A DNA stretch of 34,481 nucleotides from positions 1-34,481 of the forward strand of contig WFMZ01000063.1 of assembly GCA_015484555.1 (NCBI GenBank), given 5' to 3'. The notes under the pieces were generated by a model. The model worked only from the letters and a program-made list of their open reading frames with translations, did not search any database and was not told the DNA's origin. A program made the position numbers and the translations under genes. Source of the stretch: Hydrogenovibrio sp. (GTDB lineage Bacteria > Pseudomonadota > Gammaproteobacteria > Thiomicrospirales > Thiomicrospiraceae). Positions 25,292 through 32,839 of this stretch are shown here, piece by piece; position 1 is the stretch's first letter; each line of letters opens with the position of its first letter.

Positions 25292-27472
25292 ATGAAAAGA
25301 ATGCTGATTAATGCAAGCCAACCTGAAGAGGTTAGAATTGCACTGGTCGATGGCCAAAAGCTATACGATCTTGATGTGGAAACCCCCCATCACCAAAAGA
25401 AAAAAGCCAACATTTACAAAGGTACAATCACGCGTATTGAGCCTAGTTTAGAAGCGGCCTTTGTAGATTACGGTTCTGAAAGACACGGATTCCTACCTTT
25501 TAAAGAAGTGGCTGAAGAATACTTTCCAACCGATTCTAGCAAAAAGCACCCTAGTATTAAGGAAGTGCTAAAAGAAGGTCAGGAAATTATTGTTCAGGTT
25601 CAAAAAGAAGAACGTGGCAATAAAGGCGCAGCGCTAACCACTCAAATCACCCTAGCGGGACCTTATGTGGTGATGATGCCAAACAACCCTAAAGCCGGTG
25701 GCATCTCCAGACGTATTGAAGGCGATGATCGTTCAGATACTCGCAGTGCTTTATCTAATATTGACCTACCTGATGGTATGGGGTTAATTATCCGTACCGC
25801 AGGCGTTGGCAAAACTTCAGAAGAATTACAGTGGAGCATCAGCTACCTAGTTCAACTTTGGGATGCCATTAAAGTCGCTTCTGAAGACAAGCAGGCGCCA
25901 TTCTTAATTCATCAAGAGTCAGACATTGTGACCTTGGCAATTCGCGATTACCTAAGACAAGACATTGGTGAAATCATCATTGACGATATGGAAACTTACC
26001 ATAAAGCCAGAGATTTCATTCAACACGTCATGCCTCATCAGGTATTTAAGGTTAAGCCTTACCAAGACACGATTCCTTTATTTACACGTTTCCAGATTGA
26101 ATCTCAAATTGAATCTGCTTACATGCGTGAAGTGAAGTTACCGTCTGGTGGCGAAATTGTGATTGATATCACGGAAGCCATGACTTCTATCGACATCAAC
26201 TCTAGTCGCTCTACCAAGGGTGGAGATATTGAAGAAACTGCCTATCACACCAACCTAGAAGCCGCTTGCGAAATTGCACGCCAACTACGTTTGCGTGATA
26301 TTGGTGGCCTAGTGGTTATCGACTTCATCGATATGCATTCAAACAAGCACCAGCGTGATATTGAAAACAAAATGCGTGATGCGGTGAAGCCTGATCGTGC
26401 AAGAGTTCAAATTGGTAAAATCTCTCGATTTGGCCTATTAGAAATGTCTCGCCAACGTTTACGCCCTTCTATTGAAGAATCCACCCAAATTGTCTGCCCA
26501 CGCTGTAAAGGTGTGGGTGTCATCCGAGGTGTTGAATCTTTAGCATTAACTATTCTTCGTTTGCTTGAAGAAGAAAGCATGAAAGAAAATACACGCCGAG
26601 TAACGGTTCAGTTACCTGTTGATGTTGCGACTTTTATCTTAAATGAAAAACGTCACCAAATTATCAGTATTGAAGAGCGCCAAGGTATGCACGTCATGAT
26701 TGTGCCAAACGAGCACCTTCATACACCGCATTACTTAATTGACCGTGTGAGAAGCACAGAAGAATTACCTGTTGGTTCTAGCTACAAAGCAAAAGAAGTT
26801 ATTAAAGAAACGGCAGAACAAATTACACAGGCACCCAAGCTTAACAAAGAAGAGCCTGCTGTTAAAAATGTTCAGCCTACTACACCACCACCTGCTGTTG
26901 CTGTTGAAAAGCCTGCTGAAAAAGTGGTTGTGGCAACCAAGCAAGAAAAATCAGACAAGCCAGGGCTAATCTCTCGTGTATTCAAATCTTTATTTGCCTC
27001 TACAGAACCCGCTGAAGTAGTTGAAGAGAAGAAAAAGTCTGAAAGACCTTCTAACAACAACCGTAACAGAAACCGCAATCGTAACCGTCGTCGCAATCAA
27101 TCTGAAAAAAATGATAAAGATGAAAATAGGTCGAATGTGGCTAAATCTGAAGGTCGTGAAAATAATTCTAACCGTGGTGGACGCAATCGTAACCGCAACC
27201 GTAACCGCAATGAAAAGCCTACTACGGATGATAGCCGTGCTAACAAAGCACAAACATCAAGTAACAACGATTCTGCTGGTCCAGCTAATAACGACAAGAA
27301 GTCTTCTTCAAATCGTAATGAGAAGCCAAGACGCAGAAGCCGTTACAACACCAGAAGTTATAACGGACGCAGACGTAAGCCTGACAATGCTGAAAGCCTA
27401 TCTATCCATTCTCTACCACCCGTTGCAAAAGCAACACCGGTAGAAAAAGCAGAGACTGATAATAGCCAGTAA
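25292..27472 (+). CDS. rne: Ribonuclease E
   Basis: RNase E is the endonuclease that starts bulk mRNA decay and processes rRNA and tRNA precursors. The start [21 protein letters not shown] is the conserved N-terminus, so ATG 25292 is used rather than any upstream codon. The S1 domain spans about residues 35-125. The catalytic aspartates lie in [10 protein letters not shown] and [11 protein letters not shown], and the zinc-link in CPRCKGVG. After about residue 500 the protein becomes disordered, with two arginine/asparagine-rich tracts ([10 protein letters not shown] and [10 protein letters not shown]). The total of 726 residues is well short of the 1061 in E. coli, so the degradosome scaffold is reduced. 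Confidence 0.96.
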   Translation: MKRMLINASQPEEVRIALVDGQKLYDLDVETPHHQKKKANIYKGTITRIEPSLEAAFVDYGSERHGFLPFKEVAEEYFPTDSSKKHPSIKEVLKEGQEIIVQVQKEERGNKGAALTTQITLAGPYVVMMPNNPKAGGISRRIEGDDRSDTRSALSNIDLPDGMGLIIRTAGVGKTSEELQWSISYLVQLWDAIKVASEDKQAPFLIHQESDIVTLAIRDYLRQDIGEIIIDDMETYHKARDFIQHVMPHQVFKVKPYQDTIPLFTRFQIESQIESAYMREVKLPSGGEIVIDITEAMTSIDINSSRSTKGGDIEETAYHTNLEAACEIARQLRLRDIGGLVVIDFIDMHSNKHQRDIENKMRDAVKPDRARVQIGKISRFGLLEMSRQRLRPSIEESTQIVCPRCKGVGVIRGVESLALTILRLLEEESMKENTRRVTVQLPVDVATFILNEKRHQIISIEERQGMHVMIVPNEHLHTPHYLIDRVRSTEELPVGSSYKAKEVIKETAEQITQAPKLNKEEPAVKNVQPTTPPPAVAVEKPAEKVVVATKQEKSDKPGLISRVFKSLFASTEPAEVVEEKKKSERPSNNNRNRNRNRNRRRNQSEKNDKDENRSNVAKSEGRENNSNRGGRNRNRNRNRNEKPTTDDSRANKAQTSSNNDSAGPANNDKKSSSNRNEKPRRRSRYNTRSYNGRRRKPDNAESLSIHSLPPVAKATPVEKAETDNSQ
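27058..27210 (+). repeat. Arg/Asn-codon low-complexity tracts in rne
   Basis: Two short tandem tracts of alternating CGN and AAY codons (about 27058-27098 and 27182-27210) encode the RN repeats of RNase E. They probably bind RNA and may vary in length between strains. Confidence 0.7.
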
Positions 27473-27490
27473 AACGACTATTCTCTCTCA

Positions 27491-27525
27491 CAATAAAAAA
27501 CCAGCGTTGAGCTGGTTTTTTATTG
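27491..27525. terminator. Bidirectional terminator between rne and the bufferin operon
   Basis: Perfect 15-bp arms (ending CCAGC / GCTGG, flanked by A6 and T6) enclose GTTGA. It lies 18 bp after the rne stop and about 40 bp after the convergent DUF2063 gene, and can serve both. Confidence 0.9.
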
Positions 27526-27567
27526 TCTACAGGTTTTATACATAAAACCAATTACTTTCGATTACCG

Positions 27568-28329
27568 CTATGACGTGGCCAACATCTCAATAGAGCCTTG
27601 TTGCAATCCAGTTGCAAACAGGTCATTAAACCCTTCAAAATTTTCTTGTAGCGACCACAGTGCAAGAGGTTTATTTAATTGACTATGCCAACGATAGGCC
27701 TCTTCTGTTAAGACTTGACTATGAATATTCACGCCATTACGCCATAACAAAAGCTGAGTGTCTTCTAAATCCATCGCCACTTCTTGCCAATCATCCAACC
27801 AGTACATTTCTAGTAATTTTTGAACGGGATAGGCTAGCGATAAAACAGCCAATCCTGGAATATTGACAAGACTAATCGATAAAGGATCTACCTCACCACT
27901 TTCCATCTTTTGCAAGACAACCGCATTATTATCTGGCGCTACATCCTTCGCATGAAAAACTTGATGAACCTGCCATTCTAGTGTTGCCATATCTGGTAAA
28001 TAAGGCAGGGATTGTACTGGCGCAAAAGTTGGTAGAAAAAGAGAAAATGATTCGCCATAATCATCCAACCTATCTTTTGTAGGACGATGAGATTTAATAT
28101 AGCTTTCCGCCATGGCTTCAAAAAAAGCATCGCCTACTAGGCTTTTACAAACCGGGAAAATTTCTCCCAAGGCTTTCATTACGTTGGCTAACACACTACC
28201 AGAATAAATTTTGATACTTAAAGCGGCGGGTAAGTTATGTGTCGAGTTTAATCGCTGACTAAACTGGTCATCTTCTTCAAAAACAGCAGCTAAAAACTCC
28301 GTTTGCAAAGCAAAAATATCATTCTTCAC
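27568..28329 (-). CDS. DUF2063 protein, bufferin maturation partner (BufC-like)
   Basis: DUF2063 proteins accompany DUF692 enzymes and are thought to bind the precursor leader and present it to the enzyme. The N-terminus (LQTEFLAAVFEEDD) and the region SIKIYSGSVLANVMKALGEIFPVCKSLVG fit the DNA-binding-like helical start of DUF2063, followed by YIKSHRPTKDRLDDYGESF. It overlaps the DUF692 gene by 11 nt, so the two are translationally coupled. It is the last gene of the operon, ending at the shared terminator. The domain assignment is from memory of the family. Confidence 0.8.
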   Translation of the reverse strand: MKNDIFALQTEFLAAVFEEDDQFSQRLNSTHNLPAALSIKIYSGSVLANVMKALGEIFPVCKSLVGDAFFEAMAESYIKSHRPTKDRLDDYGESFSLFLPTFAPVQSLPYLPDMATLEWQVHQVFHAKDVAPDNNAVVLQKMESGEVDPLSISLVNIPGLAVLSLAYPVQKLLEMYWLDDWQEVAMDLEDTQLLLWRNGVNIHSQVLTEEAYRWHSQLNKPLALWSLQENFEGFNDLFATGLQQGSIEMLATS

Positions 28330-29176
28330 ATTTAACTTCCTGGCTAGTAAGTTTAAGCTCTAAGACTTGTTGGCGAATAGCATCTGCTCTGGCTTTCTCT
28401 GCTATCAAGCAATCTAGGTTAGGAATATCGGTATCCCACTCTATTAAAGTCGGCACATCGCCCACTTTGGCTAAAGCTTTTTGATACAACTGCCAAACAG
28501 CGGGATAAACCTGTGCGCCATGCGTATCTAACAAATAGCCATCTTGCTCTTCATAACCCGCTAGGTGTATTTCTTGCACCCGCTCTGCGGGGATATTGTC
28601 TAAATATTCTTCAGATGAAAAACCGTGGTTATAGGCACTGACATAAATATTATTTACATCAAGTAAAATGCCACAATCTGCTCGTTTGGCAACCTCTGAA
28701 ACAAAGTCCCATTCATTCATATCAGATTGTTTAAAGGTCAGATAGCTAGAGAGATTTTCAACCAATATCTGCCGACCCAAACCCTCTTGAACCTGCTGAA
28801 TACGTTCAACAAAGTGTTGAACCACCTGCTCTGTATAAGGCAAAGGCAATAGTTCGTGACTGTTATGTTGAGGAGATTTTGAAAAACTAAGATGATCAGA
28901 AATAAGCGTTGGCTCATAACGATTAATAAGCGCTTTTAAACGCTGTAGATAATTGGGGGATAAAGGCTGACCGCCCCCTAAAGATAACCCTACTCCATGA
29001 AAAGTAATGGGGTAATCTTGCCTAACGGCTTCTAAATAAGCGTGTGGTTGTCCGCCTGCACCCATATAGTTATCAGTCATCACTTCAAACCAGGGAATAT
29101 CAGGTTTTTCGGCAAGAATAGTTTGGTAATGATCACTGCGTAAGCCGAGACCCGTCCCTTGAATTTGGTATTTCAT
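28319..29176 (-). CDS. DUF692 multinuclear iron oxygenase (MNIO), BufB-like
   Basis: MNIO enzymes are TIM-barrel di/tri-iron oxidases that modify cysteines of ribosomal peptides. For bufferins the known outcome is thiooxazole formation. Metal and active-site motifs follow in order: FEVMTDNYMGAGG, ITFHGVGLSLGG, LISDHLSFS, LVENLSSY, ILLDVNNIYVSAYNHG, EIHLAGYEE, DTHGAQV and LIEWDTDIP. At 285 residues it matches the family. It lies 75 bp after the small precursor gene and overlaps the DUF2063 gene. The exact modification here is inferred from relatives. Confidence 0.88.
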   Translation of the reverse strand: MKYQIQGTGLGLRSDHYQTILAEKPDIPWFEVMTDNYMGAGGQPHAYLEAVRQDYPITFHGVGLSLGGGQPLSPNYLQRLKALINRYEPTLISDHLSFSKSPQHNSHELLPLPYTEQVVQHFVERIQQVQEGLGRQILVENLSSYLTFKQSDMNEWDFVSEVAKRADCGILLDVNNIYVSAYNHGFSSEEYLDNIPAERVQEIHLAGYEEQDGYLLDTHGAQVYPAVWQLYQKALAKVGDVPTLIEWDTDIPNLDCLIAEKARADAIRQQVLELKLTSQEVKCEE

Positions 29177-29251
29177 ATAAAAATTGTAGAGCCTAATTTC
29201 TAAGATATTTTAAACCTCAAAAGACCTTAAAAAACTAGGTCACTATATTGG

Positions 29252-29527
29252 TTAGTGCTTAACCTTACCGCCGGTAATTCTCTGACAAGTACCTATGGGA
29301 ACATATATCCAATCTTCTGGAGAGTCATTGTGCTTAGACTGCCCAGCGCAAGCATGCTGACTCGTACCGCAATCATTCATGCCCTTCTTAACAATGCCCA
29401 TGCATTTTTCCATACCAGGCTTAGCGGCCATAACAGAACTTGCACCTACTGCGGTTAATGTCGTTGCCACTACCACCACTGCTGATTTTAAAAACATACG
29501 ACGTGCTTCTAACTTAGAATTATCCAT
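29252..29527 (-). CDS. DUF2282-like bufferin precursor peptide with four cysteines
   Basis: This 91-residue precursor has an N-terminal export signal and a short core. AAGGA lies 7 nt before ATG 29527, so the 16 residues further upstream in frame are untranslated. Residues 9-15 are RRMFLKS, a twin-arginine-like motif, followed by a hydrophobic stretch (16-31) and a likely cut after Ala34 (VMA-AK). The exported part has Cys42, 53, 60 and 81 in the order EKC, NDC, HAC and GTC, spaced 10, 6 and 20 residues, as in DUF2282/BufA1 precursors. In studied bufferins the middle two cysteines are oxidised by the MNIO enzyme and the product binds copper. That chemistry is assumed here. Confidence 0.87.
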   Translation of the reverse strand: MDNSKLEARRMFLKSAVVVVATTLTAVGASSVMAAKPGMEKCMGIVKKGMNDCGTSQHACAGQSKHNDSPEDWIYVPIGTCQRITGGKVKH

Positions 29528-29539
29528 GATATCTTCCTT

Positions 29540-29571
29540 ATGATAGACAGGTAAAATTACCTGCTTATCAT
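29540..29571 (-). promoter_or_regulatory. 32-bp imperfect palindrome before the bufferin operon
   Basis: Two 15-nt arms match at 13 positions around a 2-bp centre; the inner part CAGGTAA-TT-TTACCTG is perfect and the outer ends are ATGATA / TATCAT. It ends 13 bp before the start codon, directly against the Shine-Dalgarno, and overlaps a possible -10 (TATGAT). It could be a repressor operator or an mRNA hairpin gating translation. Confidence 0.7.
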
Positions 29572-29672
29572 ACAAGACCGCACACTAAGGAAAAACTTTC
29601 AATTTTTTAAAAATTAATATTTAGAAAAGACGAACAAAAAAACCTTTCATACATAAAGACCCAAATAGCTAC

Positions 29673-29690
29673 CCACCCCTGGCGATTTTT
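29673..29690 (-). repeat. Dispersed 3' element, copy 4 (overlapping the EEP gene stop)
   Basis: Minus-sense AAAAATCGCCAGGGGTGG shares bases with the TAA stop (29691-29689) of the EEP-family gene. The preceding ACCT can pair with GGGT. Confidence 0.85.
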
Positions 29691-30420
29691 AGGTTTTAAA
29701 GGTTGCATAAATGGGGTTGTGGTCTGATATATTTTGCGTATCGATTGCTTCTGACTTTAATAAGGTTAAGTCACGATAATAAAGATGATCAAGCGGTTTA
29801 TCAAATACTTTTTTAATATGTTGTTGGCTTTCAATCAATGCTTTTTTAAGCCCTAGCTCTAATTGAAACTTATGCAGAGCATTTACTCTTTGCAGATTCC
29901 AATTGTTAAAATCTCCCGCTACAATCATTGGCCCTGCACAACCAAACAACTTCTTTTGAATTTTACTTAATGCCTGTTTAAAAATATTACTTGAAACAAA
30001 GTTAATGGCATGCAAATTTACCACATGCAACACCTTGCCATTACTCAGTTTATGTTGAGTTAACAGCAAACTTTTCCGAGTCGCTATGCCCAACTCTTTG
30101 TAATCTGTTAAGAGCGTATCAATCTTTTCAAAACCAACTTGAGAAGCCGTTAAAACACCAAAAATATTATTAACTGTTTCTATATTACTGGCGACTGCGT
30201 AACAGTAATTTTCCAGCACATAAGGCGAAGCCTTTTGATATTTTACTTCTTGAAAAAGCAATAGTTCATAAGGTTTATTCGCTAACAAGGTACTTAGCTT
30301 AGCTTGAAAAGCAGCTTGCTGATTCTCTTTATGGATATTCCAAATCAACAGTGAAAACGCTTCCGGCAGAGCGAAAGCATTCTGTTTAATATTCCTAGGA
30401 AAGGTTTTAGGGGTAAACAT
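29689..30420 (-). CDS. Endonuclease/exonuclease/phosphatase (EEP) family hydrolase
   Basis: This is a member of the DNase I-like metal-dependent phosphoesterases. Asn28 in LLIWNIHK, Glu58 in LLLFQEVK, GDFNNWN and the terminal SDHNPIYATF give the expected Asn, Glu, Asp/Asn and Asp-His active-site set. No signal peptide is apparent. At 243 residues it is a single catalytic domain; the substrate (nucleic acid, phosphoinositide or other) is not readable. It begins 11 bp after cardiolipin synthase and its stop lies inside a repeat copy. Confidence 0.8.
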   Translation of the reverse strand: MFTPKTFPRNIKQNAFALPEAFSLLIWNIHKENQQAAFQAKLSTLLANKPYELLLFQEVKYQKASPYVLENYCYAVASNIETVNNIFGVLTASQVGFEKIDTLLTDYKELGIATRKSLLLTQHKLSNGKVLHVVNLHAINFVSSNIFKQALSKIQKKLFGCAGPMIVAGDFNNWNLQRVNALHKFQLELGLKKALIESQQHIKKVFDKPLDHLYYRDLTLLKSEAIDTQNISDHNPIYATFKT

Positions 30421-30431
30421 CTTGACCTTGC

Positions 30432-31835
30432 CTACATTTGAGGGGCTAAAATTCGCATAAAGTTTTCAGAAACTCGTCGAAGAGTTGAGGCTTCAGGCAT
30501 TTCATGGTCTGCATCTTTAATAAAGAGACTCATCCAAACCTCTACCTCCTTCACAATATCCTTTGAATAGGCAAAGCTAACCACTTCATAATTTATCAAT
30601 AGAGAGCGATTATCTAAATTAGCCGAGCCAATCATCACCGTATTATCATCTAAGAGTATCGCTTTAGCATGTAGCATACCGCCCTTATACAGCACAAGAT
30701 CAACCTCATTTTCAGCCAACTCACGCATATAAGAACTTCGGCTTAAATCTGCAAGAATATGGTTTGAGAACTTAGGAGTAATTAACTTTACATCTAACCC
30801 TCTTCGCTTAGCCATTTTCAAGGTACGATTCATCATCTCATCAGGAACATAATAAGGAGTCACTATCCAAACACGTTCTTTTGCCATAGAAATAGCATTA
30901 ATAAGGCCTTCAAACAAAGCGTCCCCTTTAATGTCTGGCCCTGATGGAACGACCTGCATAGAACTATTGCCACACTTAATACTTTCGGGCTCTTTTACCT
31001 GCCGAATAGGCTGGCCAGTAGCATAAGACCAGCCACTTTCAAACACCTGACTATATTGGTAGGTGGAACTGCCTTCTGTTTTAAACAGAACATCCTTCCA
31101 CCTATGTATCGATTCTTCTGGCCCCATATATTCTTCCGCTAAATTCATCCCGCCTGTCATCAAGGTTTTTTCATCAAACAGATAAATTTTTCGGTGGTTG
31201 CGAAGGTTAATATAGTTTTGATAAGGTAGGCGAAATAAAGGCATAAAAAATGCGACTTCCCCTCCCGCTTTGCGCAGTGGACGAAAGATGCCTTGCCAAA
31301 AGTATAAGTGAGAAGAGCCTAGTGAATCTAACAGCAACCTGACCTTTACTCCTTGTGATGCTTTTTGGGTTAAGGCCTCCAAAATGGCTTTAGTTACACA
31401 ATCCCGTTTAAAAACATAGGTGCTCATACTAATGCTTTTTTCGGCATTATTAATTTCGGCCATCATCTTATTAAAAGCTCCGACGCCATCGGTGATTAGC
31501 TCGAAATTATTATGCTGACTCACCCCAGAAATACCATTAGAACGTAAAATTCTATCGGTACTATTGATTTCTACCTGACTAACATCACCCCCTTCTTTTA
31601 AAGACAGAGCAGAATTATTATTTTTAGTGAGTTGTTTTCGCGCCCCAATGAGAAAATAAACCACGACGGCGATATAGGGGACTAAAATAATAAAGAGTAA
31701 CCATGAGATTATACTAGTTGGCGAACGCCTTTGATAAAGCATATGCAACAACGTTAATATGATCAGAAAACCGCCCGCTAAAAATCCGCTATTAAAAATA
31801 AAAAAGTTTAATAGACCTAAAAAGTCATTCTTCAT
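30432..31835 (-). CDS. cls: Cardiolipin synthase (phospholipase D family)
   Basis: Cls joins two phosphatidyl groups to form cardiolipin in the inner membrane. Two N-terminal membrane helices lie within about residues 1-65. The two HKD motifs are HRKIYLFD (followed by MTGGMNLAEEY) and HAKAILLD (followed by MIGSANLDNRS). I use ATG 31835 (467 residues), which begins 22 bp after the patatin gene stop. A longer frame to 31925 would overlap that gene by 68 bp. The ribosome site is weak, so coupling to the upstream gene is possible. Confidence 0.9.
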   Translation of the reverse strand: MKNDFLGLLNFFIFNSGFLAGGFLIILTLLHMLYQRRSPTSIISWLLFIILVPYIAVVVYFLIGARKQLTKNNNSALSLKEGGDVSQVEINSTDRILRSNGISGVSQHNNFELITDGVGAFNKMMAEINNAEKSISMSTYVFKRDCVTKAILEALTQKASQGVKVRLLLDSLGSSHLYFWQGIFRPLRKAGGEVAFFMPLFRLPYQNYINLRNHRKIYLFDEKTLMTGGMNLAEEYMGPEESIHRWKDVLFKTEGSSTYQYSQVFESGWSYATGQPIRQVKEPESIKCGNSSMQVVPSGPDIKGDALFEGLINAISMAKERVWIVTPYYVPDEMMNRTLKMAKRRGLDVKLITPKFSNHILADLSRSSYMRELAENEVDLVLYKGGMLHAKAILLDDNTVMIGSANLDNRSLLINYEVVSFAYSKDIVKEVEVWMSLFIKDADHEMPEASTLRRVSENFMRILAPQM

Positions 31836-31857
31836 CGACAACAACCATATAACATCA

Positions 31858-32763
31858 TCATTCCACGTCCTTTTCTTGAGATAGCCTTCCCAAGCTTTCT
31901 TCAGCCTTTTGGTAGCCCAAAGCAATCATTTCTGATGCTAAATTAAATTCTAAAGTACCACAGGCATTGCGAGCAATTTCTATAAAGTAATCAGGCGGGT
32001 AAGCGGCTAGCTTTTGCCTTGCAATCGTGCTTTGCATGGCATCAAATGCCTGGGTTGCTACGTCATAAGCGCCCCACTTACTATCAATATTACTTGCCGA
32101 TGACTCCGTAAATTTGGTCACAAATTCAGTTATTTTTTTAGAAAAATACCTCGTGGATAGTGAGCTATCCTGTTTATTTTTAACCAACAATTTGGCCGTA
32201 TCAATTTTACCCCCTAGGTTCACTGCAAGGGTAAAATCGGTGGTATCGGTAAAGGTTGGTGCAATAGGGACGGGATTTAAAACACCACCATCAATTAAGT
32301 TGACGCCCTTGTAGTTAAAAGGGGTGAAAAATAATGGCAATGAAATCGAGGCTCTAATAGCATCAAATAAGCTACCAGAATTAATCCAGATCTCTTTCTC
32401 ATTCAATATATCCGCAGCAACCGCAGTGTATTTAATGGGCAAGTCCTCAATCGCAACCTCTTCAACCAACTGTTTTAAAGTATTGATGATTTTATCACCC
32501 TTAACCAACCCACTCGATTTCCAAGAAAAATCTAACAAGCTGATAATATCTAACTTGCTAATATCACCAACCCAGGCTTCAAACTCATCTAATTTGCCCG
32601 CAGCATACATACCCCCAATTAAAGCCCCCATAGAACAACCCGAAATAGACTCAATTTGATAGCCATTTTCTTCAAGCCAATGAATCACCCCAATATGAGC
32701 CAAGCCACGTGCGCCCCCGCTCCCTAAAACAAGTGAAACCGTCTTTTTGTGTTTATCTGACAT
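31858..32763 (-). CDS. Patatin-like phospholipase (RssA/YchK type)
   Basis: Patatin-family serine acyl hydrolases use a Ser-Asp dyad. The oxyanion motif GSGGARGLAHIG is at residues 14-25, the nucleophile Ser44 in GCSMG, and the aspartate Asp158 in DGG. There is no signal peptide, so it probably acts in the cytoplasm on membrane lipid or lysolipid. Adjacent cardiolipin synthase suggests a shared lipid context, but no substrate can be assigned. Length is 301 residues. Confidence 0.85.
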   Translation of the reverse strand: MSDKHKKTVSLVLGSGGARGLAHIGVIHWLEENGYQIESISGCSMGALIGGMYAAGKLDEFEAWVGDISKLDIISLLDFSWKSSGLVKGDKIINTLKQLVEEVAIEDLPIKYTAVAADILNEKEIWINSGSLFDAIRASISLPLFFTPFNYKGVNLIDGGVLNPVPIAPTFTDTTDFTLAVNLGGKIDTAKLLVKNKQDSSLSTRYFSKKITEFVTKFTESSASNIDSKWGAYDVATQAFDAMQSTIARQKLAAYPPDYFIEIARNACGTLEFNLASEMIALGYQKAEESLGRLSQEKDVE

Positions 32764-32803
32764 TCATTTTTCCTTGTTCTGGAGACAACTTAAAAGGGCT
32801 AGA

Positions 32804-32821
32804 CCACCCCTGGCGATTTTT
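32804..32821 (-). repeat. Dispersed 3' element, copy 5 (after glnE)
   Basis: Minus-sense AAAAATCGCCAGGGGTGG begins 19 nt after the glnE stop. The preceding ACCC can pair with GGGT. It shares the extension TCTAG with copy 3. Confidence 0.85.
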
Positions 32822-32839
32822 GGGTTTGAAACGAACACT

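Noticed and set aside
27021-27443. Overlapping 140-residue plus-strand frame inside rne
   Set aside because: It is an out-of-frame shadow of the repetitive Arg/Asn codons of rne, with no family features.
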